From positions 6,324,001-6,388,000 of the forward strand of contig NZ_SMGE01000001.1 in assembly GCF_004339525.1 (NCBI RefSeq): DNA of 64,000 nucleotides. Direction: 5' to 3'. Shown here in pieces: positions 28,511 to 36,589 of the stretch. Within the stretch, counting starts at the first letter, position 1, and the number at the start of each line of letters is the position of its first letter. The position numbers and the translations under genes were made by a program. Source of the stretch: Flavobacterium sp. 90. GTDB lineage: Bacteria > Bacteroidota > Bacteroidia > Flavobacteriales > Flavobacteriaceae. The notes beneath the pieces are model-generated. The model saw nothing but the letters and a program-made list of their open reading frames with translations. It did no database searches and was not told the origin of the DNA.

Positions 28511-29200
28511 TTACGGAATTCCGTAAAATTGTTTTGTTTGATTTACTTCCGACTCTGTTTTGGCTCTCTGAAGACTAAGCAAAATATTCTGCTGATTAAA
28601 CAGTTTAAGGTCATCGTAGTTCGAGTCGATTTCATCAGAGGCCTTATTAATGATTTCAAGTCTTTTTAAATCACTCATCTCAGTGGTGAAAGATTCCAGT
28701 ATTAAAAATATCTGATCCATATTCTTTACACTTTCTTCCAAAATACCGTTGTACACATGCTCCATGTAGCGAATTTCATCTTCCTTAAAATGAAAATCCT
28801 GGCGAAACAGGTTCCATGCTTTTTCATACTCCTGAACCAGTTTGGTCTGCTTCTTGGTAATTTCCTTTATTCTTTGATAATAGGTAATTACAGATTTGAC
28901 TTTACTCAGCTCCTGGTAATAACCTTTATAAAGTTCTTTTTGTTTCTGTGTCCAATCCGAGATTTCATCCAGTTTTAATTTAGACAGCACATTTTCAAGC
29001 TGTTTCTGTGCATTTTGAAGCCAGATTGTTTTGTTCTGCAGTCTCTGGATTCGCAGATCTATCGCTTTGATTACTTTTTTAGTGACTGCTTTTACAATTT
29101 CAAGTATCGGCAGTACAGCGCTTTTTTCTGCCGGTCTTGCAGGAGTGCTAACTAGCAGCAGACAGATCAGACAGGTAATTATTCTTGTTTTCATTTTCAA
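28511..29200 (-). CDS. traI: Conjugal transfer protein TraI (VirB5-like position)
   Basis: The 229-residue protein has a signal peptide (MKMKTRIITCLICLLLVSTPARPA) and an all-helical mature part: RIQRLQNKTIWLQNAQKQLE (about 52-71) begins a coiled coil, followed by QKELYKGYYQELSKVKSVI, RYMEHVYNGILEESVKNMDQ and a LQRAKTESEVNQTKQF end. The WLQNAQK and LYKGYYQEL motifs match TraI proteins in Bacteroidetes conjugative elements. It follows traG by 3 bases. It is periplasmic and may act like VirB5 at the pilus or channel tip. Confidence 0.8.
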   Translation of the reverse strand: MKMKTRIITCLICLLLVSTPARPAEKSAVLPILEIVKAVTKKVIKAIDLRIQRLQNKTIWLQNAQKQLENVLSKLKLDEISDWTQKQKELYKGYYQELSKVKSVITYYQRIKEITKKQTKLVQEYEKAWNLFRQDFHFKEDEIRYMEHVYNGILEESVKNMDQIFLILESFTTEMSDLKRLEIINKASDEIDSNYDDLKLFNQQNILLSLQRAKTESEVNQTKQFYGIP

Positions 29201-29203
29201 TTT

Positions 29204-31672
29204 TTATTTTCCGATTCTTATTTCATTTGCCATTGCAGCAATTCCTTTTTTAATATCTCCGCCAAACTTTGCCGCATATTGGTTCATTTTCATCTTCTCG
29301 CTCTCTTCGGTTGTATAGGCAAGATATTCCTCCAGCGAGACCTCTGTCCGGTATACTTTGGAAGACATGCCCCCCAAGGATATAAATACTTCTTTGTATT
29401 TTTTTGAGGGATCATTGGCTTTGTTGACTGACAGTACGAGCGCTTTTTCTTTTTCCGTCAGACCCAGAAGTTCCTGAATCTGGTCAAATTTGTTCTGGTA
29501 TTTGCTCTGATCCAAAAGTATTTTACAGTCGCTGTTATTGATGATTGCCTGTTTGACAACCGGCGAAGAAATGATATCTTCCACTTCCTGCGTTACTACT
29601 ATAGCTTCTCCAAAGAACTTACGCACAGTTTTGAATAAATACTTGATATATTCTGCCATTCCTTCTTTTGCGATTGCCTTCCAAGCCTCTTCGATCAAAA
29701 TCATTTTCCGGATTCCTTTGAGTTTTCTCATCTTGCTGATAAAAACCTCCATAATGATGATTGTGACCACTGGAAAAAGTATGGGATGATCTTTGATATT
29801 ATCGAGTTCAAATACAATGAAACGTTCTTTCAAAAGTTCCAGATTCTCTGTTGCATTCAGTAGATAGTCAAACTCACCGCCTTTATAATAGGGCCTGAGA
29901 ACGTACAGAAAATTAGTAATGTCAAAATCTTTCTCCTTTACTTTATCATTCTCCAGAATTCTGACAAACTCATCTCTTAAAAATTCATAGAAGCTGTTAA
30001 AACACGGGAAAATCTCCTTTTTACTATCGAGTTTTTCATAGTATAACTGCAGCGCATTGGAAAGCGCCACATACTCGCTTCTGTTAAATGTTTCATCACC
30101 TTTCTTCCAAAGTGCCAAAAGGAGTGTTTTGATGCTTTCTTTTTTCTCAGTATCCAGACTGTGCCCTTCTGAAATGTAAAAAGGATTGAAGCGTATGGGA
30201 TTCTTCTCATCATAAGTAAAGTAATATCCGCCAACCATATCACATAGCCCTTTATAGCTGTGACCAACATCCACAAGCACTACATGTGTTCCCTGCTCAT
30301 AATAGCTTCGAACCATATGATTGGTAAAAAAGGACTTGCCGCTTCCCGATGGCCCAAGTATAAACTTATTGCGGTTGGTGCATATTCCTTTTTTGACGGG
30401 CTCATCACTTATGTCTACATGTACTGGTTTTCCAGTCAGCCGGTCTCCCAATCGGATTCCCATAGGACTTAATGAAGAACGGTAACCCGTTTCCATATTC
30501 AGAAAGCAGACTGCCTGCTCGGTGAAAGTATCAAAAGTGTCATTCATTGGAAAATCAGCAGCATTACCGGGAAGTCCCGCCCAGTATATCTGCGGAGCTC
30601 CAACGGTTTCCTGTTTGGCGGCAGCATCCATCTGAGCCAGAGCAGATGAAACCTGGTTTTTTATTTCCTTTAGGTTTTCCTCACTATGGGTCCACGCCAA
30701 TACATTGAAATGTGCTTTGACAGGCAGTCTCTGCTGCGAGATCGATTCATTGAGAAAATCGTTTGTCGCATCACGGGCTATCATATTCTCACGGCTGTAG
30801 GCTGATAACGATTGAAGCCTTAGTCTTTTGCTCTCCAGTTTCTGGATAGTTTTCTGTGCATCTTCAATAAAAATATACTGGTTATAGATGTGATTACAGG
30901 ATAAAAGCTGTCCCAGAGTTGAAGCAAAACCGATGCTGAACTTAGTTTTGTCCGTAGAGTAACGGTCAAAATTTATACGTGATCCACACAGTCCCGGAAG
31001 ATCAGCCGCATCCCCGAGAGTAAAGAGCTGACTATACTTATCCCCTATTCTCAGACCGTCTTTAAATGAGATATCATTAAATACAAATTCACTTTCCCGC
31101 TCTGATAAGAAACAGTATCGTTCAATTAGTCCAATCTTTCTGCTCTGGCTCTTCAGATCTTCATTTTTAAGCCTGTTGAGCTTTACAAACCCACTGTCTT
31201 CCAGTACTCTTTTGAACTGTCCTGCCGAATCCAAAAAATCCTGCAGCAGCTGGGGCTTCAAAGTTTCCTCCGGCACAGGAGTATTTTTGATCAGAGTTGA
31301 AAATAATGAGGTGGAACTTTTTCTTCCCGCCGGCTTTTTAGTCAGCATAATGTAACAGCTGTGATCCAGAAACGGTCTTTCATTGAAAAAACTTTCACTG
31401 CTCCTGCTCAGGAAACTGTTATCATCATTTGAAAAATCAGCTTTGTATCCTTTTTCCAAAAACCAGTCCTGCTTGTGAAATACGCAGAATTTCGGCAATA
31501 ACTTAACTGCCTTAATCCAGGACTGATGAAATGCCTCATATTCCTGATCAGACAATGTGAATATTTCAGGCAGTTCTACTTTAAATACGATGGTAACGTC
31601 TCCCTGTTTCGAAAGGATGCAGTCATGTTCGACATCCAGTATCGGTAAAATTTCTTCTATCTTCTTCTCCAT
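29204..31672 (-). CDS. traG: Conjugative transposon ATPase TraG (VirB4-like)
   Basis: The 822 residues are the usual length of Bacteroidetes TraG. The N-terminal VirB4/CagE-like part (about 1-390) precedes the motor domain, with Walker A GPSGSGKSFF (440-449), Walker B-type MILIEEAWKAI (near 645) and the KYQNKFDQIQELLGLTEKEK C-terminal helices. A QDWFLEKGYKAD motif lies near residue 70. The enzyme powers assembly of, and perhaps substrate passage through, the mating channel at the inner membrane. It is 36 bases after traF and 3 bases before the TraI gene in the same operon. Confidence 0.95.
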   Translation of the reverse strand: MEKKIEEILPILDVEHDCILSKQGDVTIVFKVELPEIFTLSDQEYEAFHQSWIKAVKLLPKFCVFHKQDWFLEKGYKADFSNDDNSFLSRSSESFFNERPFLDHSCYIMLTKKPAGRKSSTSLFSTLIKNTPVPEETLKPQLLQDFLDSAGQFKRVLEDSGFVKLNRLKNEDLKSQSRKIGLIERYCFLSERESEFVFNDISFKDGLRIGDKYSQLFTLGDAADLPGLCGSRINFDRYSTDKTKFSIGFASTLGQLLSCNHIYNQYIFIEDAQKTIQKLESKRLRLQSLSAYSRENMIARDATNDFLNESISQQRLPVKAHFNVLAWTHSEENLKEIKNQVSSALAQMDAAAKQETVGAPQIYWAGLPGNAADFPMNDTFDTFTEQAVCFLNMETGYRSSLSPMGIRLGDRLTGKPVHVDISDEPVKKGICTNRNKFILGPSGSGKSFFTNHMVRSYYEQGTHVVLVDVGHSYKGLCDMVGGYYFTYDEKNPIRFNPFYISEGHSLDTEKKESIKTLLLALWKKGDETFNRSEYVALSNALQLYYEKLDSKKEIFPCFNSFYEFLRDEFVRILENDKVKEKDFDITNFLYVLRPYYKGGEFDYLLNATENLELLKERFIVFELDNIKDHPILFPVVTIIIMEVFISKMRKLKGIRKMILIEEAWKAIAKEGMAEYIKYLFKTVRKFFGEAIVVTQEVEDIISSPVVKQAIINNSDCKILLDQSKYQNKFDQIQELLGLTEKEKALVLSVNKANDPSKKYKEVFISLGGMSSKVYRTEVSLEEYLAYTTEESEKMKMNQYAAKFGGDIKKGIAAMANEIRIGK

Positions 31673-31708
31673 TTCTCATTCTATTACCTTTATTACGTCA
31701 TACGGCTA

Positions 31709-32020
31709 TCATATTATAAAAATACCTCTGCTGTTGACTCTTATATTTTTGGGAAGCTGCTTCCGGGCGAGCGCTTTCATCATGCCGTGTTCGCCATAAG
31801 TATTACTCATCTTATAGATTTTTACTACCAGAACAGTTCCAGAGCCCGCAATAATTCCAATACACATAATTGATGGAATACCCATAATGTAAAGGATTGC
31901 AAAAACAATCATGAGCGATACGCCCCCCCCGCCCAAATACCAGATGTACTGCGCCTTTAGTCCCTTGAATTCAATACTTTTATTGATTCCTTTGTTGATT
32001 TGGTATACGCTTACTGCCAT
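31709..32020 (-). CDS. traF: Conjugative transposon protein TraF (DUF4133, VirB3-like)
   Basis: Starting from the ATG at 32018-32020 the protein has 103 residues: MAVSVYQINKGINKSIEFKG is the family N-terminus, followed by two membrane helices (about 25-45 and 50-70) and a soluble KQLPKNIRVNSRGIF tail. The start overlaps the traE stop by one base (TAATG), which points to translational coupling and rules out a longer frame reaching back to 32086. It resembles VirB3, a small inner-membrane partner of the VirB4-type ATPase TraG encoded next. Confidence 0.9.
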   Translation of the reverse strand: MAVSVYQINKGINKSIEFKGLKAQYIWYLGGGGVSLMIVFAILYIMGIPSIMCIGIIAGSGTVLVVKIYKMSNTYGEHGMMKALARKQLPKNIRVNSRGIFII

Positions 32021-32361
32021 TATACTCCAAAGAATGATTTGATAACAGTTGCCACTACAACAAGAAAAACACAGCTGCCGAACCATGCTGCCGCCACTTT
32101 ACCAGTATCAGGATCACCGGCATTCCATTTCTGGTATACCTTCACTGCTCCAATAAGGCCCAGTATAGCTCCAACAGCATACATAAGTTCTGTACCTGCA
32201 TCAAAATAACTCCTCACTTTCTGATTCGCTTCATTTATTCCGGCTACTCCGTCCTGGGCAAATCCATTTCCGTTGATGAGTACCCCTAAAAGAAAAGAAG
32301 TAATTAGTACCTTTCTTTTCTGTAAAAAACTCCTTAATTTCCATCTCCACTTTTTCATCAT
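32020..32361 (-). CDS. traE: Conjugative transposon protein TraE (DUF4134, VirB2-like)
   Basis: The 113-residue protein has a signal peptide with a basic N-terminus (about 1-35, ending GNGFAQ). The mature part has two membrane helices (about 55-75 and 85-110) around GAVKVYQKWNAGDPDTGKVA, the DUF4134 signature. Its size and topology resemble VirB2-type pilins. It is the first gene after the intergenic hairpin in the operon and overlaps traF by one base. Confidence 0.9.
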   Translation of the reverse strand: MMKKWRWKLRSFLQKRKVLITSFLLGVLINGNGFAQDGVAGINEANQKVRSYFDAGTELMYAVGAILGLIGAVKVYQKWNAGDPDTGKVAAAWFGSCVFLVVVATVIKSFFGV

Positions 32362-32379
32362 TCATCAATTAAAGGTTAA

Positions 32380-32490
32380 TATATTTGCAATAAAAAACAG
32401 AGGAATATCGCCGTCTCATCAGCTATTTCCTTGTCACATTATACCATACCGCACTAGAGCGGACGGGGAATATTCCTCTGTAAGTTTTTT
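32380..32490 (+). ncRNA. Candidate hairpin RNA or attenuator inside the tra operon
   Basis: CAGAGGAATATCGCCGTC (32398-32415) can pair with GGACGGGGAATATTCCTCTG (32461-32480), making a long stem about 83 bases across. On the plus strand a TATATTTG box (32380-32387) precedes it and a run of six T (32485-32490) follows, the pattern of a small RNA with its own terminator, antisense to the operon. On the minus strand the same stem is also followed by TTTTTTATT, so it could instead be a terminator or attenuator for tra mRNA. No -33 TTG was seen. CTnDOT has a tra-repressing small RNA, RteR; no sequence link is claimed. Confidence 0.5.
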
Positions 32491-32959
32491 ATGAAATGGT
32501 CTCATCCCACAAGCCATCCATTTCCGGGTAAGTTAAAATCAGCTGTGGGTGCTTTTCGCATTCTGAGACCATAAGGGCATTGATTTTTTCCCGAAGGGTA
32601 GATTTCCTTACATACGGGTATTCTTCAAGAATAAATTTCACATAGTTTTTGAATTCAATTCCAGAGAAATTATTTTGAACTGCTTCTGAAATTGCCTTTT
32701 CCAATTTAGAAAAGAGTTCCCTTGCATCTTGCAGAGTGTCAAATGGCTCTTTAAATTCAGCGAATAAATCCTTTAATTGATCAACTGCCGGAGCCTTTGG
32801 AGTTTTAAAGAATTTTAATTTTGTATTGCCCTTTAGCAGCTCTTTAAGAGGATCCAAATAAAATTTAAGAATTACAACAATGTACCAAAACAGTACCACT
32901 ACTAAAACTGTAACTGCATAGTCACCCCATGAAATATTAGAAAGCATAATCATCTTCAT
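32489..32959 (-). CDS. Hypothetical membrane protein, first gene of tra operon
   Basis: The 156-residue protein has one N-terminal membrane helix (about 12-34, DYAVTVLVVVLFWYIVVILKFY). A cytoplasmic helical domain follows, including KLFFKTPKAPAVDQLKDLF-like sequence (about 46-66), a middle FSGIEFKNYVKFILEEYPYV and a C-terminal KINALMVSECEKHPQL. I recognise no named family, though similar short proteins precede traE in Bacteroidetes elements. It is probably an accessory factor of conjugation. The 127-base gap to traE, unusual in this tight operon, contains the hairpin described at 32380-32490. Confidence 0.6.
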   Translation of the reverse strand: MKMIMLSNISWGDYAVTVLVVVLFWYIVVILKFYLDPLKELLKGNTKLKFFKTPKAPAVDQLKDLFAEFKEPFDTLQDARELFSKLEKAISEAVQNNFSGIEFKNYVKFILEEYPYVRKSTLREKINALMVSECEKHPQLILTYPEMDGLWDETIS

Positions 32960-32986
32960 TTATCGTTACACACTAACTCTTGCTTT

Positions 32987-33009
32987 AAATCGTCAACACG
33001 TTACGATTT
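32987..33009. promoter_or_regulatory. Inverted repeat in tra operon leader
   Basis: AAATCGT (32987-32993) and ACGATTT (33003-33009) are perfect arms around nine bases, located 28-50 bases upstream of the first tra gene. The place fits an operator or an RNA-leader hairpin where operon control could act. No clear -7 box was found nearby. Confidence 0.35.
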
Positions 33010-33104
33010 ATTTACAGGTCAAAGGAACGATAAGAACAAAATCTCTACAAGGACAACTTTTAGCTGCTCCCCAAGTTGCTCCCCAAATTATCTGAAATAA
33101 CAAA

Positions 33105-33130
33105 ATAAAAAAACCTCCTTACGGAGGTTT
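33105..33130 (-). terminator. Terminator after RteC-like gene
   Basis: On the minus strand AAACCTCC, loop GTAA, GGAGGTTT is followed by a T-run. It lies about 20 bases after the stop at 33149 and separates that gene from the tra operon leader. Confidence 0.85.
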
Positions 33131-33148
33131 AATAAGCGGATGAACCCG

Positions 33149-34348
33149 TTAATATTGCTGTATATGTTTAATTATTCGCTCCAGGGTCTTTATAGCAATT
33201 TCCTTGTCTCTTTCCTCTGCAGTATAGGATTTGCTTCTCATGGATTTGTAGGAGAGATCCCTTTTCTGTGAGGTAGATAGATAAGGAACAATTGATTTGA
33301 AAACCTGGTTCATTGATTTTGCCTTTAATATTCTCGATTCATCCCCTGCCCGGAGAATTAATCCGATCTGGTCTGTTGACAATATGCATTCTACTTTTTC
33401 CTTTAGCAGATCGTGCTGCAGTTCCTCTTTCGATACGGTCATCTCTTTTTGGCCAATATTCAGCTCTATACTTTTTTCAATATATTCAGTTTCATATTTT
33501 ATCCAATTGGTTACTGAAACTTTTATATTGCTTTGACATGGATCGAAACAAATCTTTTCACTAGTTTCCATCTGATTTAATTCTTTGAAAACAATCAGTA
33601 AAAAACCTAATTTTCCAGATTTTTGATTTTTAGCTGTCAAATGGGTTGCAATTCTTGTGATTATATAACTGTAATAATCAGCTGAATTGAAATTTAAATT
33701 TATCAGCCTTTCATCCAGAAGCGAAAAAAAATTCCCATCCTTTTGTTCAAAATTGAATTTCTCAATGAGGTGCAGCAGGTTCTTTTGGTATCTTAACTGC
33801 CTGTATGTAGTTTTAGGAGCGTTACGGGATTGAAACTGCTGATTAAAGCTATCTATTATAATCTTCAGGGTCTTACAATCGTCACTGATATTAGATTTTA
33901 GATCTTTTATGTTTCGAAGCCTGAGCATAAGTTCACGTCTAGAAACCTGCAGGTATGTTACAGGCACTCTTTGATCCACGTTTAAGAATTCTTCAAATCG
34001 CGTTTCTATAAAAGAAAGTAAATCAGATAAGGTATCTACTATAGTTTGTGAGATCTGCAAAATGCTTTTTGTCTTATACCGGTCATTTTTTCTGTTCTCC
34101 GCAATCTTGTCTATCAGGAATATAAAATAGGAATGGTATTTCCGGATCAAAAGCCTGACCTCGCTTTTCTTTCTGGTTGAAAATACCTCGTCTTTGATTT
34201 GAATTTCAATATTGAGAGCTTCTTTCTGTATAGCAATGCAAATAGTGGTTAACTCCTGCTCCGTAATATTAATCACATTACGATTTTGAACAAGGTTGCG
34301 CAATATCAAAGCATCTAGCCACTGTAACGGATATTTTCTAATCATCAT
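33149..34348 (-). CDS. RteC-like regulator of conjugation
   Basis: From the ATG at 34346-34348 the protein has 399 residues; a longer frame to 34411 overlaps the preceding AraC gene and is less likely. It is soluble and helix-rich. The C-terminal part (about 320-399) resembles RteC: LSTDQIGLILRAGDESRIL, then FKSIVPYLSTSQKRDLSYKS, then a basic RSKSYTAEERDKEIA helix. RteC in CTnDOT activates excision genes and the RteR small RNA. Here it lies just upstream of, and is transcribed toward, the tra operon, with a terminator between them. The N-terminal 250 residues give no further clue. Confidence 0.6.
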   Translation of the reverse strand: MMIRKYPLQWLDALILRNLVQNRNVINITEQELTTICIAIQKEALNIEIQIKDEVFSTRKKSEVRLLIRKYHSYFIFLIDKIAENRKNDRYKTKSILQISQTIVDTLSDLLSFIETRFEEFLNVDQRVPVTYLQVSRRELMLRLRNIKDLKSNISDDCKTLKIIIDSFNQQFQSRNAPKTTYRQLRYQKNLLHLIEKFNFEQKDGNFFSLLDERLINLNFNSADYYSYIITRIATHLTAKNQKSGKLGFLLIVFKELNQMETSEKICFDPCQSNIKVSVTNWIKYETEYIEKSIELNIGQKEMTVSKEELQHDLLKEKVECILSTDQIGLILRAGDESRILKAKSMNQVFKSIVPYLSTSQKRDLSYKSMRSKSYTAEERDKEIAIKTLERIIKHIQQY

Positions 34349-34382
34349 ACTATTGTTTTGATTGACAATTATGCAACAAAAA

Positions 34383-35270
34383 CTAGCGAGTCTTAATTTT
34401 TTCCATTGCACTTAAACGATACTGAGATGGGGACAAATTGGTGTGTCTTTTAAAAAAAATGGTAAAACTGTTTGAACTTGAGAATTCCAAATCTTCAGCA
34501 ATTTGCGATACTGTATTTTGAGGGTCTTCTAGCAGTTTTTCCGCTTCAGAGATAATAGTCTCTACAATTAGTTTCTTAACGGTTTTACCTGTTATTTCCT
34601 TTACCATTTGATTTAAATAGCCGGCTGTAACAAAAAGGGAGCCGGCATAAAACTGGGCGTTGTGCTGTTTTCTGTAATGAATGGACAAAATAGTGAGAAA
34701 TCGAATTATTAAACTTTCTTTTCTCGTAAACTGCAGAGCAAAATCATTTGAATGTTTTGCGTAGAGTAATCTCAGTTCATACATAAAGAGGTTAAAACTT
34801 ATGCGATGCAGTTCATTATCATTGCTGCTAACTGCTGGATCTCTGGTGACAAAATACAGCACTTTATATATCAAGGAAAGAATTAACATCTCCTTTTCAT
34901 CCAATTTTATCTTAATTGATGCTCTTGTAATTATAAATTGTAAGGCCTCAATTAGTTCCTGTCGCAAACTATTTTTTATTGCGTATTCGAAGCTGAAAGT
35001 GATCAGGTAAAACTGAAGCTTTCCTTCAAACTGCACGATGCTGCAATATGAATCGCTTGGTATCACCAGCAAATCCATATCTGACAGAACCTGATCAGCC
35101 TGCTGAAAGTGGACAGTTAGTTTTCCGGATTTAATTAATAAAATTGAATAGTTTGATACCCGAAATGATTCACCCACAGGGGACTTTAATACATAATTTT
35201 TGATAATATGAATTGCTAATCCCCTAATGGGCAGATCATCCAAGTTGGTATTGATCAAATCTCTGATCAT
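34383..35270 (-). CDS. AraC-family transcriptional regulator
   Basis: The 295-residue protein has a cupin-like N-terminal sensing domain (about 20-110, including SYCSIVQFEGKLQFYLITFS) and a C-terminal AraC double helix-turn-helix (about 190-290). In the latter, FYAGSLFVTAGYLNQMVKEI is the first HTH and SQIAEDLEFSSSNSFTIFFK with HTNLSPSQYR is the second, as in the PROSITE-type signature. It lies 35 bases from the RteC-like gene and shares its direction, so both may be co-transcribed. The ligand is unknown. A role in controlling transfer is plausible from position. Confidence 0.85.
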   Translation of the reverse strand: MIRDLINTNLDDLPIRGLAIHIIKNYVLKSPVGESFRVSNYSILLIKSGKLTVHFQQADQVLSDMDLLVIPSDSYCSIVQFEGKLQFYLITFSFEYAIKNSLRQELIEALQFIITRASIKIKLDEKEMLILSLIYKVLYFVTRDPAVSSNDNELHRISFNLFMYELRLLYAKHSNDFALQFTRKESLIIRFLTILSIHYRKQHNAQFYAGSLFVTAGYLNQMVKEITGKTVKKLIVETIISEAEKLLEDPQNTVSQIAEDLEFSSSNSFTIFFKRHTNLSPSQYRLSAMEKIKTR

Positions 35271-35313
35271 AATTTCTACATTTAAACTGAAAATTAAAAT
35301 TGAGTTAATTTGG

Positions 35314-35544
35314 TTAATCCTTTTCGCCGAAAGCTCTTTCCATAATTGTAAAGGCCATAAAATATAGATTTGATAAGATCGTTATATAAAGGAGATAGGT
35401 CAGCTTTCGCGGATGGGTTATTCTTTTCTCACCGTTTAAAAGGTATTCCACTATTTCATCATAACTAAATAGATCGATTATAAAATAAAGACATACAATA
35501 TTCAGTATGATAAGTAAAGTGTAGAATATAGTTCGACGTTTCAT
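35314..35544 (-). CDS. Small two-helix membrane protein
   Basis: The 76-residue protein has two membrane helices (about 6-27, TIFYTLLIILNIVCLYFIID, and 48-68, YLLYITILSNLYFMAFTIM) separated by a short charged loop (DEIVEYLLNGEKRITHPRK). No family was recognised. It lies 15 bases downstream of the lipoprotein gene at 35560-36258, in the same direction, so the two are likely a small unit. Confidence 0.55.
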   Translation of the reverse strand: MKRRTIFYTLLIILNIVCLYFIIDLFSYDEIVEYLLNGEKRITHPRKLTYLLYITILSNLYFMAFTIMERAFGEKD

Positions 35545-35559
35545 TTTCAGTTATATTTT

Positions 35560-36258
35560 TTAATTTCTAATGAGTGCAGGCAGTAAAGCGATTACGGTAA
35601 CTAGTGACGCCTGGTTATTTTTAAAGAAAGGTCTGGCCGGTTTTGTACCAACTGATTTTTCCCAGTCGCGATCCTTGCGTTCGGCCTCCGCAAATAGTGC
35701 GTAACTTGAAATAGTGGACACCGTAAGTATGGTTTCTTTTTCATCCTCATTCAAATCCACACTTGCTACAATATCTGCATCAAAATCAATTATGTAATCT
35801 CTGACTACAGCGTATTCCGCGTCTTGCTGAACTATTAGATTTTGAACAAATGTGGTCAGCATAATTTTGCTTGAGGAACTTATAAAACTATTTTGAATAA
35901 TTTCAATTAGTTTGGTATCGGGATCATTTAAGATGTCTAGAATTTCCTGATCAGAATAGCCCAGATTGGACTTTTTAGCAGAACGATTTACATTTAGAGA
36001 CGTTAGTATAAATGAAATTTGGTTATTAATTTCTCCTACAGAATTAGGAGCGTTATTATTCCTTAAATATTCCTGAATAATGTTATAATATTCTTTGCCC
36101 TTATTATCAAAAGGATTTTTGGAACTCAAAGGAGAAGTTTCATTGCGTTCAATATTTTCAGGGTTAGAAATTTGATTTTTGTCCATTCCCTCTTCCGAAT
36201 CAGTTGAGCAGGCAGTAATTAATAGAAATACGAAACTGGTTAATAAAAAATTTTTCAT
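35560..36258 (-). CDS. Secreted lipoprotein of unknown function
   Basis: The 232-residue protein has a lipoprotein signal (MKNFLLTSFVFLLITACS, Cys 17), then a Glu/Asn-rich linker and a helical body: KEYYNIIQEYLRNNNAPNS (about 55-73), LGYSDQEILDILNDPDTKLI, and VASVDLNEDEKETILTVSTI. The C-terminal RKDRDWEKSVGTKPARPFF leads into a hydrophobic end (LVTVIALLPALIRN). I do not recognise a family. Divergent from the TPR-AraC gene across a 331-base gap with hairpin-like repeats, it may be its target. Confidence 0.6.
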   Translation of the reverse strand: MKNFLLTSFVFLLITACSTDSEEGMDKNQISNPENIERNETSPLSSKNPFDNKGKEYYNIIQEYLRNNNAPNSVGEINNQISFILTSLNVNRSAKKSNLGYSDQEILDILNDPDTKLIEIIQNSFISSSSKIMLTTFVQNLIVQQDAEYAVVRDYIIDFDADIVASVDLNEDEKETILTVSTISSYALFAEAERKDRDWEKSVGTKPARPFFKNNQASLVTVIALLPALIRN

Positions 36259-36589
36259 GATTTGTTTGTTTGATGTGAATAAGAATTTCTTCTTAGTTCA
36301 TTTCATCCGGATTAGCAGAACCTCTATCTGGCACGATGCCCGATATTTTGCTGTTGAATTCGAAGCAAATCTACTCCCACCGAAAATCCCAGACAAGCAT
36401 AGTAGTGTGGGTTTTCGGTAAATCACGTATGGATTTTCGGTAAATCCATACCCTATTTTCAAAATTAATCCACTACTATTCAGTGTTTTATGTAAGTTTT
36501 ATGTTACTTTTATGTTATGGAGACGTTAATGAGACTAGAATAGCGTTTGATTCTCCTTTTACGATAGATTCGCCTCAAAAACATCAAAT
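36259..36589. promoter_or_regulatory. Divergent regulatory region with hairpin repeats
   Basis: The gap lies between the lipoprotein gene (leftward) and the TPR-AraC regulator (rightward). TATGGATTT-TCGGT-AAATCCATA (36428-36450) is a perfect nine-base inverted repeat. A second, imperfect copy with the same TCGGT centre lies at 36407-36426. The inverse form ACCGAAAATCCC lies near 36379-36390. Near 36485-36517 TTTTATGT is repeated three times in tandem. No other gene was found here. The repeated TTTTCGGT core looks like operator sites for a dimeric regulator. Confidence 0.45.
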
